Below, piece after piece: positions 1 to 7,884 of a DNA stretch of 52,974 nt. The stretch's first letter is position 1. Each line of letters starts with the position of its first letter. The position numbers were made by a program, and so were the translations under genes. Below the pieces are notes generated by a model. It did not search any database, was not told the DNA's origin, and worked only from the letters and a program-made list of their open reading frames with translations. Source of the DNA: an uncultured Clostridia bacterium (lineage in GTDB: Bacteria > Bacillota > Clostridia > Saccharofermentanales > Saccharofermentanaceae); the NCBI GenBank assembly GCA_947165785.1, contig CAMVBS010000008.1, positions 1 to 52,974 on the forward strand, given 5' to 3'.

Positions 1-1060
1 TTGCAACAGGAACACTGAGCAACACGGAAGCAGACATAACCGCAATTGCGCCTGTTAATATGATCCATGGTGTGCGGGTCTTCTTAATTCCCAAGAGAAT
101 GCTGATCGCAACGGAGTAAGCTATGATAAGCCACTGTATGATGTATATGTTATTAAGATTAGCACTGCAATAGCTGACAAACCTTCCGATAAGGCTTTCC
201 GAAGTCCTTCGTAACAGAAGACAACACGCTCCGAGAAAAACTAAGATGATCGGTGTTATCCAAAGAACGGAGATCACATTCTGGTGATAATAGGAATCAC
301 CGCATAGAGCATAGATCATCCTTATGTCGTATCCCGTGCATATTAGTCCTGAAGTAAGTGAAGCAAAGAATGCGGATGAGCAGATCACTATATTTACATA
401 TGCCTTATCCTTGTTCGTACACCTTATCAGGAATTCTCCAAAGACCATTCCGAGCGTCGGATAGACGAGCCATAATGTGAGCGGAAACGAAGCCCATTCT
501 CCGGTCGGCACCAAAAGCCCCAGAAGATCACGGATAACACCGGGCTTCATATGTATCTTGGTAAACCAGATCCCTATCGCCTGTAAAACGAATGCTACTA
601 CGCATATATACCTTGATGAAAGACCAAGTTTCTTCATGACCCCAACTGACAGGAAAGCCATTCCGGCAAACGGAAGGATATCAACACACAGAAGACCTCC
701 GACAACATCGATACCCGAATCGATCCCCAAAGCCATGCCAATAAGCTGAGGCAAAGTCTGTCTGACGAAATTCAGAAAATATCCGGCCAAAAGAAGTTTA
801 CCGCCCCTTTTCATAAGATCTCCGGGAGTATTACTTCGCGAGTATATCATTCCTATCCCCATCGAAAACATGAAAACCGGTGCAGCAAGCGGTCCTCCGA
901 CAAACTCGATAATATTACGGAAGATCGAATCCGGAAGTGTATTCTTAAAATCAAAAGCACCAAACTGCTCATAAAAATGTATACAGATCATGAATGGGAT
1001 CGCCAAAAACTTTATGACATCGATCTCATACTGTCTTCCTGTGTTGGTGGCAGGTCCCAT
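1..1060 (-). CDS. Acyltransferase-like multi-pass membrane protein (3' part beyond window)
   Basis: This frame is open from an ATG at 1060 to the window edge, about 353 codons without a stop, so the C-terminus is missing. The N-terminus (RQYEIDVIKFLAIPFMICIH, about residues 9-28) resembles the first helix of the acyltransferase-3 / YeiB / heparan-glucosaminide N-acetyltransferase-like families, with an acidic residue, a lysine and a histidine around a hydrophobic core. Many further hydrophobic helices follow. Such proteins move acyl groups across or at the membrane onto sugars or cell-wall polymers; the substrate cannot be read here. The start lies 2 bases after the TetR stop codon and has an AGGAAA ribosome site, so the two genes form an operon and TetR probably controls it. 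Membrane nature is clear; the exact family is inference. Confidence 0.7.
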   Translation of the reverse strand, partial: MGPATNTGRQYEIDVIKFLAIPFMICIHFYEQFGAFDFKNTLPDSIFRNIIEFVGGPLAAPVFMFSMGIGMIYSRSNTPGDLMKRGGKLLLAGYFLNFVRQTLPQLIGMALGIDSGIDVVGGLLCVDILPFAGMAFLSVGVMKKLGLSSRYICVVAFVLQAIGIWFTKIHMKPGVIRDLLGLLVPTGEWASFPLTLWLVYPTLGMVFGEFLIRCTNKDKAYVNIVICSSAFFASLTSGLICTGYDIRMIYALCGDSYYHQNVISVLWITPIILVFLGACCLLLRRTSESLIGRFVSYCSANLNNIYIIQWLIIAYSVAISILLGIKKTRTPWIILTGAIAVMSASVLLSVPVA

Positions 1061-1062
1061 CG

Positions 1063-1629
1063 TTATTTCCTGTTTCTTTCCTTCAATCCGTTAAGACCCA
1101 GGTAGTGATAACAGATCAGCGCACGAAGTTCACTTGATAGACTGTCATCGTCAGTATAATTCGTAAGGATATCCGTAAGCCCGAACATCAGCATCTTCGA
1201 GATCAGTGCCTTGGACTCCGTCTTTCCGATCGGACAGGTACTTACAAAACTGTCAGTGATCATATTCTCGATCATCATCCTGTCTTTTCCGCCCTCAGCT
1301 CTTAACATGATCAGGATCTCTGAATGAAAGCGGCCTGATAATCCTGCAAGGATCGCGGGGACTTCTTCGCACTTATCCATTACACTTTTGTTTATTATCT
1401 CCTGTGAGAAAAAGTAAGGGGCACTTTTCAGTATCTCTTCCCTTGCAGGTCCTACTATCGTCTCATAGATCTCTTCCTTGGAACTGTAGTAACGATAGAT
1501 ATTGCTCTTACTGATGTTACACTTCTCGGCGATCATCTTAAGAGACGTATTCTCATATCCTCTTTTAATAAACAATCTCTCTGCAACGACAAGGATATTG
1601 TTCTTGATATCATCTTTTTTTACCTGCAT
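1063..1629 (-). CDS. TetR/AcrR-family transcriptional regulator
   Basis: The protein is 188 aa. Residues about 1-50 form a TetR helix-turn-helix: an AERLFIKRGYENTSLKMIAE segment followed by CNISKSNIYRYYSSKEE, which is the classic recognition helix and its exit. The C-terminal ligand domain is not conserved enough to name an inducer. I chose the ATG at 1629 because GGAG lies about 8 bases upstream and TetR proteins normally start just before the first helix. A longer start at 1698 would add 23 non-homologous residues and cover the promoter region. The gene is followed after 2 bases by the acyltransferase-like gene, its likely target. A short inverted repeat 30-43 bases upstream of the start may be its own operator. 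Confidence 0.88.
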   Translation of the reverse strand: MQVKKDDIKNNILVVAERLFIKRGYENTSLKMIAEKCNISKSNIYRYYSSKEEIYETIVGPAREEILKSAPYFFSQEIINKSVMDKCEEVPAILAGLSGRFHSEILIMLRAEGGKDRMMIENMITDSFVSTCPIGKTESKALISKMLMFGLTDILTNYTDDDSLSSELRALICYHYLGLNGLKERNRK

Positions 1630-1658
1630 AAAAAAGTCTCCGTCCTCTTTATTCCTCA

Positions 1659-1672
1659 GGTCAAAAGTGACC
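1659..1672. promoter_or_regulatory. Inverted repeat, candidate TetR operator
   Basis: GGTCA-AAAG-TGACC, a perfect 5-bp-arm inverted repeat, lies 30-43 bases upstream of the TetR start codon. TetR regulators usually bind short palindromes over their own promoter, so position and symmetry fit autoregulation. The arms are short and could occur by chance. Confidence 0.35.
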
Positions 1673-1698
1673 GTGCTGATACGAATAAAGTAGCACAA

Positions 1699-2003
1699 AG
1701 GCTTTATTATTCCAATGATTTCGGATTAATAGCGACCGCTTTTTAAAATAGTTATCCCGATTTACTTCTCGAATTGAGGATGTCACAGAGCAAACTGCTT
1801 AAGCTGCTCATCCGTTCTGTGATAGTATCGCTGATCCTTATCAAGCTCTGCCTCTTGCGTACTTGTCACGCATAAGAACGATAATCGTGAGGATCTTAAA
1901 TTGTTCATCGATATTCTCAAAGACCTGTATAAAAAAGCAGTGGCATTCCCTCTGTAAGGATCGGATAGTCAACCTTAAAAAATTCGCTTCTTCGGGGTGT
2001 GCA
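1699..2003. other. Intergenic stretch with a possible decayed coding fragment
   Basis: No intact gene is convincing here. On the minus strand a 41-codon ORF (1783-1908) ends in a charged, protein-like tail (QEAELDKDQRYYHRTDEQL). A second minus frame that overlaps it and the end of the metallophosphatase gene has a plausible stretch (NIDEQFKILTIIVLMRDKYA) that would join the first by a single frameshift near 1860. Together they look like the remnant of one small gene. No ribosome site is evident and the family is not recognised. The rest, up to the TetR gene, is AT-rich and presumably holds its promoter. Confidence 0.25.
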
Positions 2004-2606
2004 TCAGCTGTTAATAGCCATATCCTCATCCCAATACATTTTCTTTCGAATCAGCATATACATTATGCTATCTTCGCTGAACAATCTTAAGTAATTTAAG
2101 TCAACACCGACGTTAAATCCGAATGATTTCCAAAGCCCGCCGTATCTGTGCGTATGACCGAATAAAGTCTGACACTCCTTATCATGGTCAGTGGGCTTAT
2201 GTGTAAGGAAAAACTTCTCGCCCTTTATATCAACGTAATCATTCAGCTTTACGTCATCGATCTTGCATGAAGGATCAGTCATGCAATAATCACGGAACTT
2301 ATCAAAGGACCCGTCAAAAAAATCATCAATCGCGCGCTGTTCATTGTTTCCGATAATGAGGATGATATGTGCATTTATGCGCTTGGATACGGCAAGACCG
2401 CTCCTGAAATCCTCCTCGAGTCCGGGAACATAGTTACAGAAATCTCCAATTACATATATGGTGTCATCCGAAGATGCCTGTTCATTCCAAATCTTTATCT
2501 GTTCTTCCGTATACTCATTAATATCCATGAACGGTCGGTTATCACGGATCATGATCTCTTTTGAATCCGAACCGAAATGTGTATCTGCCGTAAACCAATT
2601 GCTCAT
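2004..2606 (-). CDS. Calcineurin-like metallophosphoesterase
   Basis: A 200-aa protein with the ordered metal-binding motifs of the calcineurin-like superfamily: D8-x-H10 (ADTHFGS), G54-D55, a GNNE variant of GNHD/E at 86-89, H136 (THKPTD) and G-H-T-H at 150-153. These residues bind a two-metal centre that hydrolyses phosphoesters. The short single-domain form with an N-terminal WFTADTHFG is typical of small cytoplasmic phosphoesterases of unknown substrate. The third motif has asparagine where histidine is usual, which may alter activity. It is monocistronic: the tRNA terminator lies 105 bases upstream, and downstream lies the decayed stretch. Confidence 0.85.
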   Translation of the reverse strand: MSNWFTADTHFGSDSKEIMIRDNRPFMDINEYTEEQIKIWNEQASSDDTIYVIGDFCNYVPGLEEDFRSGLAVSKRINAHIILIIGNNEQRAIDDFFDGSFDKFRDYCMTDPSCKIDDVKLNDYVDIKGEKFFLTHKPTDHDKECQTLFGHTHRYGGLWKSFGFNVGVDLNYLRLFSEDSIMYMLIRKKMYWDEDMAINS

Positions 2607-2710
2607 TTCATACTTCTCCCTATACCATCAGTGTGGAGATCAAAAATATATTACCAAGATCATTATAGTACAAAACTTGAGATCATCAGAAGTATGGATA
2701 TGAGATTCCA

Positions 2711-2745
2711 TTATAAAAAGGCTTCGATAAAAATCGAAGCCTTTA
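2711..2745 (-). terminator. Intrinsic terminator after tRNA-Arg
   Basis: A perfect 12-bp stem (arms 2717-2728 and 2733-2744, loop of 4) is followed on the minus strand by a T-rich run. It lies 7 bases past the tRNA CCA end and closes the long minus-strand unit that precedes it. Confidence 0.85.
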
Positions 2746-2751
2746 AACCAC

Positions 2752-2828
2752 TGGTGTTCGCGAGCGGATTCGAACCGCTGGCCTTCCGCTTAGGAGGCGG
2801 ACGCTCTATCCTGCTGAGCTACGCAAAC
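2752..2828 (-). tRNA. tRNA-Arg (anticodon CCT)
   Basis: A complete 77-base cloverleaf with encoded CCA. The acceptor stem GTTTGCG pairs with CGCGAAC (one G-T). The D arm is GCTC/GAGC, the anticodon stem TCCGC/GCGGA encloses the loop CTCCTAA (anticodon CCT, reading AGG), and the T arm AGCGG/CCGCT encloses TTCGAAT. It lies 24 bases after the stop codon of the 394-residue membrane protein, on the same strand, and is followed by a terminator. It may therefore be released from the operon transcript as well as made from its own promoter. Confidence 0.96.
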
Positions 2829-2852
2829 TTATATCCTCACGCCGAACAGGTC

Positions 2853-4037
2853 TTAGTATATCACAAAAAATATCGTTCCGACCATAACAAATAAAGATAT
2901 TATTAAAAGAATTGACGGAGCCCCTGTCGTTGAAGGGTTTTTATTTACAAAAATAGTTCTTCTCGGAAGCGAAACAAGAAGTCCCGTTATCACAGAATCT
3001 GCTAGAACAAGAAGAAACAAGTAAATTACCAACTTTATGAGACCCATATGTTCCACGGCAAAAGGAAGCGACAAAAATGCACTAATTGCCGGATACTCAT
3101 AGTAACGGAGGTAATATCTGATATCAAATTCATCAACATTCGGTTCCTGAAGGAACGGTATCTTTCCTATTACTGCAACCAGGCCACCCAATAACAAAGC
3201 CATTACAACCGGCATCATATACCTAAGATAGTGACCATAGACTCCAAGGAAATGAACGCCTGTAAGACTTATCGATACCGAAACAGCGGAAGCAAGGAGT
3301 AATGCGATCTTATTTAATACGAATCTTCTGAACTCAAACTGCTCTTTTATCGGTACGACCGAGAAAATGTCATATTGAGGCGGAGGTGCAAAGTACACAC
3401 CGTGCTTATTTATTGCAGAAAGGATGAAAGAAAGCACCATAAGTATGATAGCTGCGAGCAAGATGGCTGCAAAGCCCTTTGTAACATCGAGTATATCCAA
3501 TATCAAAGACGAGAAGAACATGACGGCGATACCTACTCCCGTAGGAAACAGCACCGTCCAACTGTAATCCGGGCGCTCGTACTCATAATGGGAAACGGAA
3601 GAAAACGCGATCGCCATTGGTGTCAGATAGTGAAGGTCATATACAAGTTCGAGATTCATCCCGATATAATCAGATGTCAGGAACTTGCCGATATATCTCG
3701 TGGAATACGAATATGCGATACCGAACAAAGTAACATACAAAAGGTTTATGATGATATTAGCCATCAGATTTTTGTGCGGGACAAAAAATCTCACGGTAAA
3801 ACTCCATAGTATGACCATAACGAATACCACAGAAGACCATACAAGACAGGAACCGATATTCTCGCATTTCATGCAGATAGACAGAATGATCCCCACAAGG
3901 AACACTACAGATTTGATACTCATGTAAAAAGATGCGGCACTTGCCCTGCCGACGTGAAATCCGTCAGTTTCTGCCGATCTTTCCTTATAATCGTCGAATG
4001 GTGTATCGACTCTTGTATTCTTACCAAATACCGCCAT
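2853..4037 (-). CDS. Unknown ten-helix membrane protein of the Rnf-like operon
   Basis: A 394-aa integral membrane protein I do not recognise. About 35 hydrophilic residues (two basic-acidic patches, then DGFHVGRASAASF) precede roughly ten hydrophobic helices. A charged loop near the middle holds an aromatic, proline-rich piece (YFAPPPQYDIFSVVPIKEQF), and the protein ends directly in a helix. There are no CxxC pairs or conserved histidine pairs, so nothing suggests haem or Fe-S binding. It is not RnfA, RnfE or an Nqr subunit by any motif I can see, yet it occupies the place after rnfG where rnfE normally lies, starting 8 bases after the RnfG-like stop with a GGAGA site that overlaps that stop. 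I infer an extra membrane subunit or the ion-handling part of this Rnf-like system. Confidence 0.8.
   Translation of the reverse strand: MAVFGKNTRVDTPFDDYKERSAETDGFHVGRASAASFYMSIKSVVFLVGIILSICMKCENIGSCLVWSSVVFVMVILWSFTVRFFVPHKNLMANIIINLLYVTLFGIAYSYSTRYIGKFLTSDYIGMNLELVYDLHYLTPMAIAFSSVSHYEYERPDYSWTVLFPTGVGIAVMFFSSLILDILDVTKGFAAILLAAIILMVLSFILSAINKHGVYFAPPPQYDIFSVVPIKEQFEFRRFVLNKIALLLASAVSVSISLTGVHFLGVYGHYLRYMMPVVMALLLGGLVAVIGKIPFLQEPNVDEFDIRYYLRYYEYPAISAFLSLPFAVEHMGLIKLVIYLFLLVLADSVITGLLVSLPRRTIFVNKNPSTTGAPSILLIISLFVMVGTIFFVIY
2855..2860 (-). promoter_or_regulatory. Candidate extended -10 for tRNA-Arg
   Basis: On the minus strand TGTGATATACT gives an extended -10 (TGA-TATACT) overlapping the stop codon of the upstream membrane protein gene. 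A transcript from it would start about 20 bases before the tRNA 5' end. No good -35 is visible, which extended -10 promoters tolerate. Confidence 0.4.
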
Positions 4038-4045
4038 GTTTCTCC

Positions 4046-5362
4046 TTATACTACCCAGTTCATGTATTCTCTGAAGAACTTGTATGCTGTGTTGACCGTC
4101 GTAACAAACGTCTCGGATTTTTGTTCGTCATAGTATAATCCCGGGATAAAGCTTCTTACTTCCGACATCGGAATACCGTCGACACTGTCCGAGATTATGC
4201 TGTCAGACGGGTCTTTTACAAGTCCGTCTTCATCACCGATATCGGCTGTCTGAGCCGGAGTCGGCGTAGCCGTTATAGCCTTTTCCTTGTCCTGCTCTTC
4301 CTCAGTAAGTTCTTCCTGCGTAAGTGTCGTCTCATAAACCGTCATAAGATCCGTATCTGAGCCGTTTTCTTTTCGAAAAGGAGAAAGATCTTCAAACGGA
4401 TAAACTATAAAGCCATTGCTGTCTGTTACATATTCTACGCTTGTTCCCTGGCTTTCGATGATGGATGACAGCTTCGAGATATAAGCATCTTTATCAAATC
4501 CAGCCCTTGAGTTATCGATACACTCGGAAGCCAGAGCTACAAAAGCAGAGATATCAGTCGTTACGCCTTCTATTATCTCAGTGGTACCGTCTGATTTCAT
4601 CGCAAGCCTTGATACATCCTGAAGCTCGATAAGAGCATGACATATGTTATAGGACTGAGTAGCCCAGTTCTCACCCGAGATGACATATGCGCCCGTAAGG
4701 GATGCTTTGTTACGGCTTCCCGTAGTCGGATCGATATTGATACCATCCCAGACAACCCTTCGTATCCTTCCTCCGTCGATCTCTATCTCGACATAATCGA
4801 TGTATCCCTTGCTATCCTTTGTAAGTGACTGAGCATAATAGATACCGTCATTAAGACCTACCGGCGGAGTATATTCACTATAGATGACAGCTTCCTCATA
4901 GCCCTTCATGTTAAGAGCAACCGGAACCTGCTTAAACATGACCTGTGAAGACAGATTCCTAAGTTCAACGTCCTCGATGAGCATCGGGCTGAGTTCATCC
5001 TTAACTCGCTTATATCCGATTACGGTAGAGCCATCGCTGTTTACACCTACATAAGAGTGAAGTTCATAGCCGTCCCTGTCCTTAACGGAAATATCCGCAA
5101 TATATCCGATGGTCTTTCCTTCAGCATCCAAAGCAAGATAAACATGGTTTACCCCTTCAGTAGAAGCAACCAGATCATGCTTAAGTTCCTCATACGAATC
5201 AGCCTCAATTACATCGCTGAACATCTGCTTATAGTAATCCTGCTTACGTATCTTGGTCTTGTTCATGGATATATATACGCCCATAGCCGTAACCATGGAG
5301 CTTAGAACGAGCATGATGACGATATTTACGATCATCCTTCTAAGTTGGGCACGAGTCATCAT
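4046..5362 (-). CDS. rnfG: RnfG-like extracytoplasmic FMN-binding protein
   Basis: 438 aa: one N-terminal membrane helix (about residues 10-31) and a large outside region. Residues about 165-285 follow the FMN_bind pattern, with an LNDGIYYAQS strand and an EIEIDGGRIRRVVWDGI strand, then E265-G-V-T268-T-D-I-S in the place of the S/T-G-A-T-x-x-S site where ApbE attaches FMN through threonine. T268 is thus a candidate flavin site, with E and V replacing the usual S/T and A. Residues about 75-120 resemble a second, decayed copy of the fold. An acidic, proline- and threonine-rich linker near 350-375 precedes a C-terminal segment of unknown role. The start overlaps the rnfD-like stop as ATGA. The length is roughly twice that of ordinary RnfG, so it is a distant member. 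A second ATG lies directly after the first. Confidence 0.65.
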   Translation of the reverse strand: MMTRAQLRRMIVNIVIMLVLSSMVTAMGVYISMNKTKIRKQDYYKQMFSDVIEADSYEELKHDLVASTEGVNHVYLALDAEGKTIGYIADISVKDRDGYELHSYVGVNSDGSTVIGYKRVKDELSPMLIEDVELRNLSSQVMFKQVPVALNMKGYEEAVIYSEYTPPVGLNDGIYYAQSLTKDSKGYIDYVEIEIDGGRIRRVVWDGINIDPTTGSRNKASLTGAYVISGENWATQSYNICHALIELQDVSRLAMKSDGTTEIIEGVTTDISAFVALASECIDNSRAGFDKDAYISKLSSIIESQGTSVEYVTDSNGFIVYPFEDLSPFRKENGSDTDLMTVYETTLTQEELTEEEQDKEKAITATPTPAQTADIGDEDGLVKDPSDSIISDSVDGIPMSEVRSFIPGLYYDEQKSETFVTTVNTAYKFFREYMNWVV

Positions 5363-6342
5363 TTGAGATCACCTGCCCTTCTTTTAACTTCCTTGTGAGT
5401 CATGCTGCTCGTATAGTAATCTATCGCCGGAGTAGCGATATTAACAAAAAGGACCGGAGCACATAATCCGATGATCGGATCCACCTTATCATAGATAACT
5501 ACCGTAAGCGCTGCACATATAAACGCACTTGCAAATCTCATCAGTGGATTAATAGGCATCGTAGTAAAATCACCCAGAGCAAAGATCGCGATAAAAAGAC
5601 ATCCTGAAGTCAGAATGAACAACAGAAAGTTCATAGGTCCGCTTCCCATAACAAACGCCCTCAAATGAGCACACGGATAGATAAGAATGATACCCAGAAG
5701 GTAACCCGTAAAAGCATAGCCTCTGACGATCCTTCTAAATAAAAGATACCCTGCACCCAAAAGGATCATGATACAGCTTCCGACACCGATAAATGTGGCG
5801 AAATTACCCGCAATGATCTCCGCAGCATAAAGGTTTCTTATATCCCCCATCAGCGCTTTATGACCCGTAATATCGATAAGCGAATCAAGTTTAAGGAATT
5901 CAGTCATCGGCTCGGAAAAACCGAGAAGTTTATCCGGCATAAGAAGCTGAACAAAAAGTCTTGCCGCTATGGCAGGATTCATGATGTTGGAACCTACGCC
6001 TCCGAAGAGCTGCTTTATGACTACGGAACCGAATGCAGTTCCCAGGATCACTACAAAGACCGATGTATCAGGCGGCAGCAAAAGCGCAAATATCGTTCCG
6101 CTTATTATGGAACTCAGATCCAGATAATCTCTGTTGACGGTCTTAGGCCTCAGGAATCTCGAAAAAGCGAAATCCAACGTAAAGAACAACAACTGGGACA
6201 GGATTATAAGGATAGCTGCCCGTAATCCGTAGTAAACAACAGAAAGTACGATACAAGGTATAAGTGCAGTAAGCACGTTGATATAGATGAACGGTGCATT
6301 CTTCTCTGAATGGATGAACGGAGCAAAATAGCCTTTTATCAT
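5359..6342 (-). CDS. rnfD: RnfD-like membrane subunit lacking the FMN threonine
   Basis: 327 aa, about nine helices. Family signatures are clear: DLSSIISGTIFALLLPP (75-91) and GGVGSNIMNPAIAARLF (114-130), matching the RnfD/NqrB blocks before the flavin loop. In normal RnfD the next periplasmic loop carries D-x-S/T-G-A-T, whose threonine holds FMN covalently. Here the matching stretch reads D157-I-T-G-H-K162, so the threonine is replaced by lysine. The following helix block (GNFATFIGVGS) also differs from the usual GEtSALA. The protein can therefore be expected to sit in the membrane as RnfD does but without covalent FMN, unless a different residue is used. Genes overlap by ATGA on both sides, so translation of rnfC, rnfD and rnfG is coupled. 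A GGAGG site precedes the start. Confidence 0.82.
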   Translation of the reverse strand: MIKGYFAPFIHSEKNAPFIYINVLTALIPCIVLSVVYYGLRAAILIILSQLLFFTLDFAFSRFLRPKTVNRDYLDLSSIISGTIFALLLPPDTSVFVVILGTAFGSVVIKQLFGGVGSNIMNPAIAARLFVQLLMPDKLLGFSEPMTEFLKLDSLIDITGHKALMGDIRNLYAAEIIAGNFATFIGVGSCIMILLGAGYLLFRRIVRGYAFTGYLLGIILIYPCAHLRAFVMGSGPMNFLLFILTSGCLFIAIFALGDFTTMPINPLMRFASAFICAALTVVIYDKVDPIIGLCAPVLFVNIATPAIDYYTSSMTHKEVKRRAGDLK

Positions 6343-7850
6343 ACGTATTTTCCTCCTTCAAAAGGAAGAACGATAGTATCTTCATCTATTATGTCTTCTT
6401 TATACATATCATCATCTTCGGCATATGCCTCAAGAAGTGAAGCATCTCCGATATCGATCTTATCCATGGTGAATCTTGTCCTGCTGTTATTGGACATCGC
6501 TTCATTGGTCGGACTCTTCTTTTTATGCTGTGCTGCAAAGGTTGCTATGGTACCGGTAAGATCAAGTCCTGCAGGACATACATAGGAACAGGCTCCGCAT
6601 GCTATGCACTTATGTGCATTTTCCAAAAGGGCCTTCTTCTCATGACCTGTCTTGATCAGTTTGTAGCAGATACTCGGAATAACATCTATTGGACATGCAT
6701 CATAACACATTCCGCAGTGGATGCACGGAGTCTTAGGAGATTCGAGCATCTTTATAACGGTTATGGCGCTCGTGGTCTTTATGATCGGCGTATCAAGGTC
6801 TGTACACGAAAGTCCCGTCAGAGCATTACCCCAGACGATCCTGCACGAAGAAAAGACAGGAGACATCTTACTTAACACATCTCTTATTGGTGTACCGATG
6901 GGAACGAGAACATTATGGCTGTCCGTCGTATCTCCTGCTATGGTTACTACCCTGCTGCAAAAAGGCATATTATCGGCAATAGCCTCCCATACGGCATTGA
7001 GCGTTGAACAGTTGAAAAGTACCGCACCGACGCTTTCTTCAAGAGTATCATTCTCATTAAGCTCAATGGAATAAAGAGCTCTTGCGATGAGCCTGAAGTG
7101 CCCCTGAGGAAATCTTTCCTTAAACTTTACGACCTCAAACTTAAGATCAGGATTATCAGGCTTGATACTGTCTATGGAATTTTGAAGAAATCCGAGTTCC
7201 AGTTTTCGATCACAGGAGATAAGAAACCTGATGTTCTTGATGCCAAGGATACTTGCTATGACAATGGCGCCCATGACTATGTAATCCGAATTATCGCATA
7301 TCCTGTGAAGGTCACAGGTTGCATACGGTTCACTTTGAAGACAGTTGACCAAAAGTTCCTTGACCTTGAGTTTCTTGGCACGGTTGATCTTAGCTACGGT
7401 AGGGATACCCTCGCCGCCCATGCCGACTATACCTGCATTTTTGATGATACCCATTGAGGTCTTGGCATCAACATTCAGGTCTTGCCTCGGTCTTACTGAC
7501 GGGTGAAATGTTCTCTTACGGTCACTCTCGATAACGATAGCCTTGGTAGACACACCGTTAGGCAGAGTAATGGTCTTTATCTCGGTCACCTTACCTGAGA
7601 TACCCGAATGCACGGGAACGGAAAAAGTTCCGGGAGCAGGCGCACCTACGCACTGTCCGATCAATACTTCATCTCCAGGTTCAACAGTAGGAATGGCATC
7701 GACGCCATAATGTTGTTTCATGGGAAGGATTATCTTAGACGGATATACCCTCTCGGTCATAGATTCGCATACATAACGAGTACGCCTTGAAAAATTCAAG
7801 GCGTTCTCGGAAAAAATGCTTTTCATGAAAGAGTACTTTTTTGGTGACAT
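6339..7850 (-). CDS. rnfC: RnfC-like Fe-S / NADH-side subunit (divergent)
   Basis: 503 aa from the ATG at 7850, which has GAGGAC 7 bases upstream; a longer frame back to 8030 only covers the sigma gene. RnfC passes electrons between NADH or ferredoxin and the membrane subunits. Seen: a lipoyl-like N-terminal part (about 40-110), the nucleotide/FMN loop G143-MGGEGIPT (family usually GGAGFPT), VNCLQSEPY (family usually AECEPY), a PQGHFRLI block, and two [4Fe-4S] ferredoxin motifs: C376-x2-C379-x2-C382-x3-C386-P and C415-x2-C418-x2-C421-x3-C425-P. All eight cluster cysteines are present, so electron transfer is likely intact, but the flavin/NADH loops are altered. The acidic C-terminal tail (470-495) is unusual. 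The gene starts 34 bases after the second sigma gene and overlaps rnfD by 4 bases. Confidence 0.87.
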   Translation of the reverse strand: MSPKKYSFMKSIFSENALNFSRRTRYVCESMTERVYPSKIILPMKQHYGVDAIPTVEPGDEVLIGQCVGAPAPGTFSVPVHSGISGKVTEIKTITLPNGVSTKAIVIESDRKRTFHPSVRPRQDLNVDAKTSMGIIKNAGIVGMGGEGIPTVAKINRAKKLKVKELLVNCLQSEPYATCDLHRICDNSDYIVMGAIVIASILGIKNIRFLISCDRKLELGFLQNSIDSIKPDNPDLKFEVVKFKERFPQGHFRLIARALYSIELNENDTLEESVGAVLFNCSTLNAVWEAIADNMPFCSRVVTIAGDTTDSHNVLVPIGTPIRDVLSKMSPVFSSCRIVWGNALTGLSCTDLDTPIIKTTSAITVIKMLESPKTPCIHCGMCYDACPIDVIPSICYKLIKTGHEKKALLENAHKCIACGACSYVCPAGLDLTGTIATFAAQHKKKSPTNEAMSNNSRTRFTMDKIDIGDASLLEAYAEDDDMYKEDIIDEDTIVLPFEGGKYV

Positions 7851-7884
7851 CAAACCGTCCTCGCTTCGAAGATGAGGTGAAAGA

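Noticed and set aside
1841..2029. 62-codon minus ORF as an intact gene
   Set aside because: It overlaps the end of the metallophosphatase, has no ribosome site, and only part of it looks protein-like; treated as a remnant.
4366..4384. CTTTTCGAAAAG-type motif inside the RnfG-like gene
   Set aside because: Short, inside coding sequence, and not near a promoter, so treated as chance.
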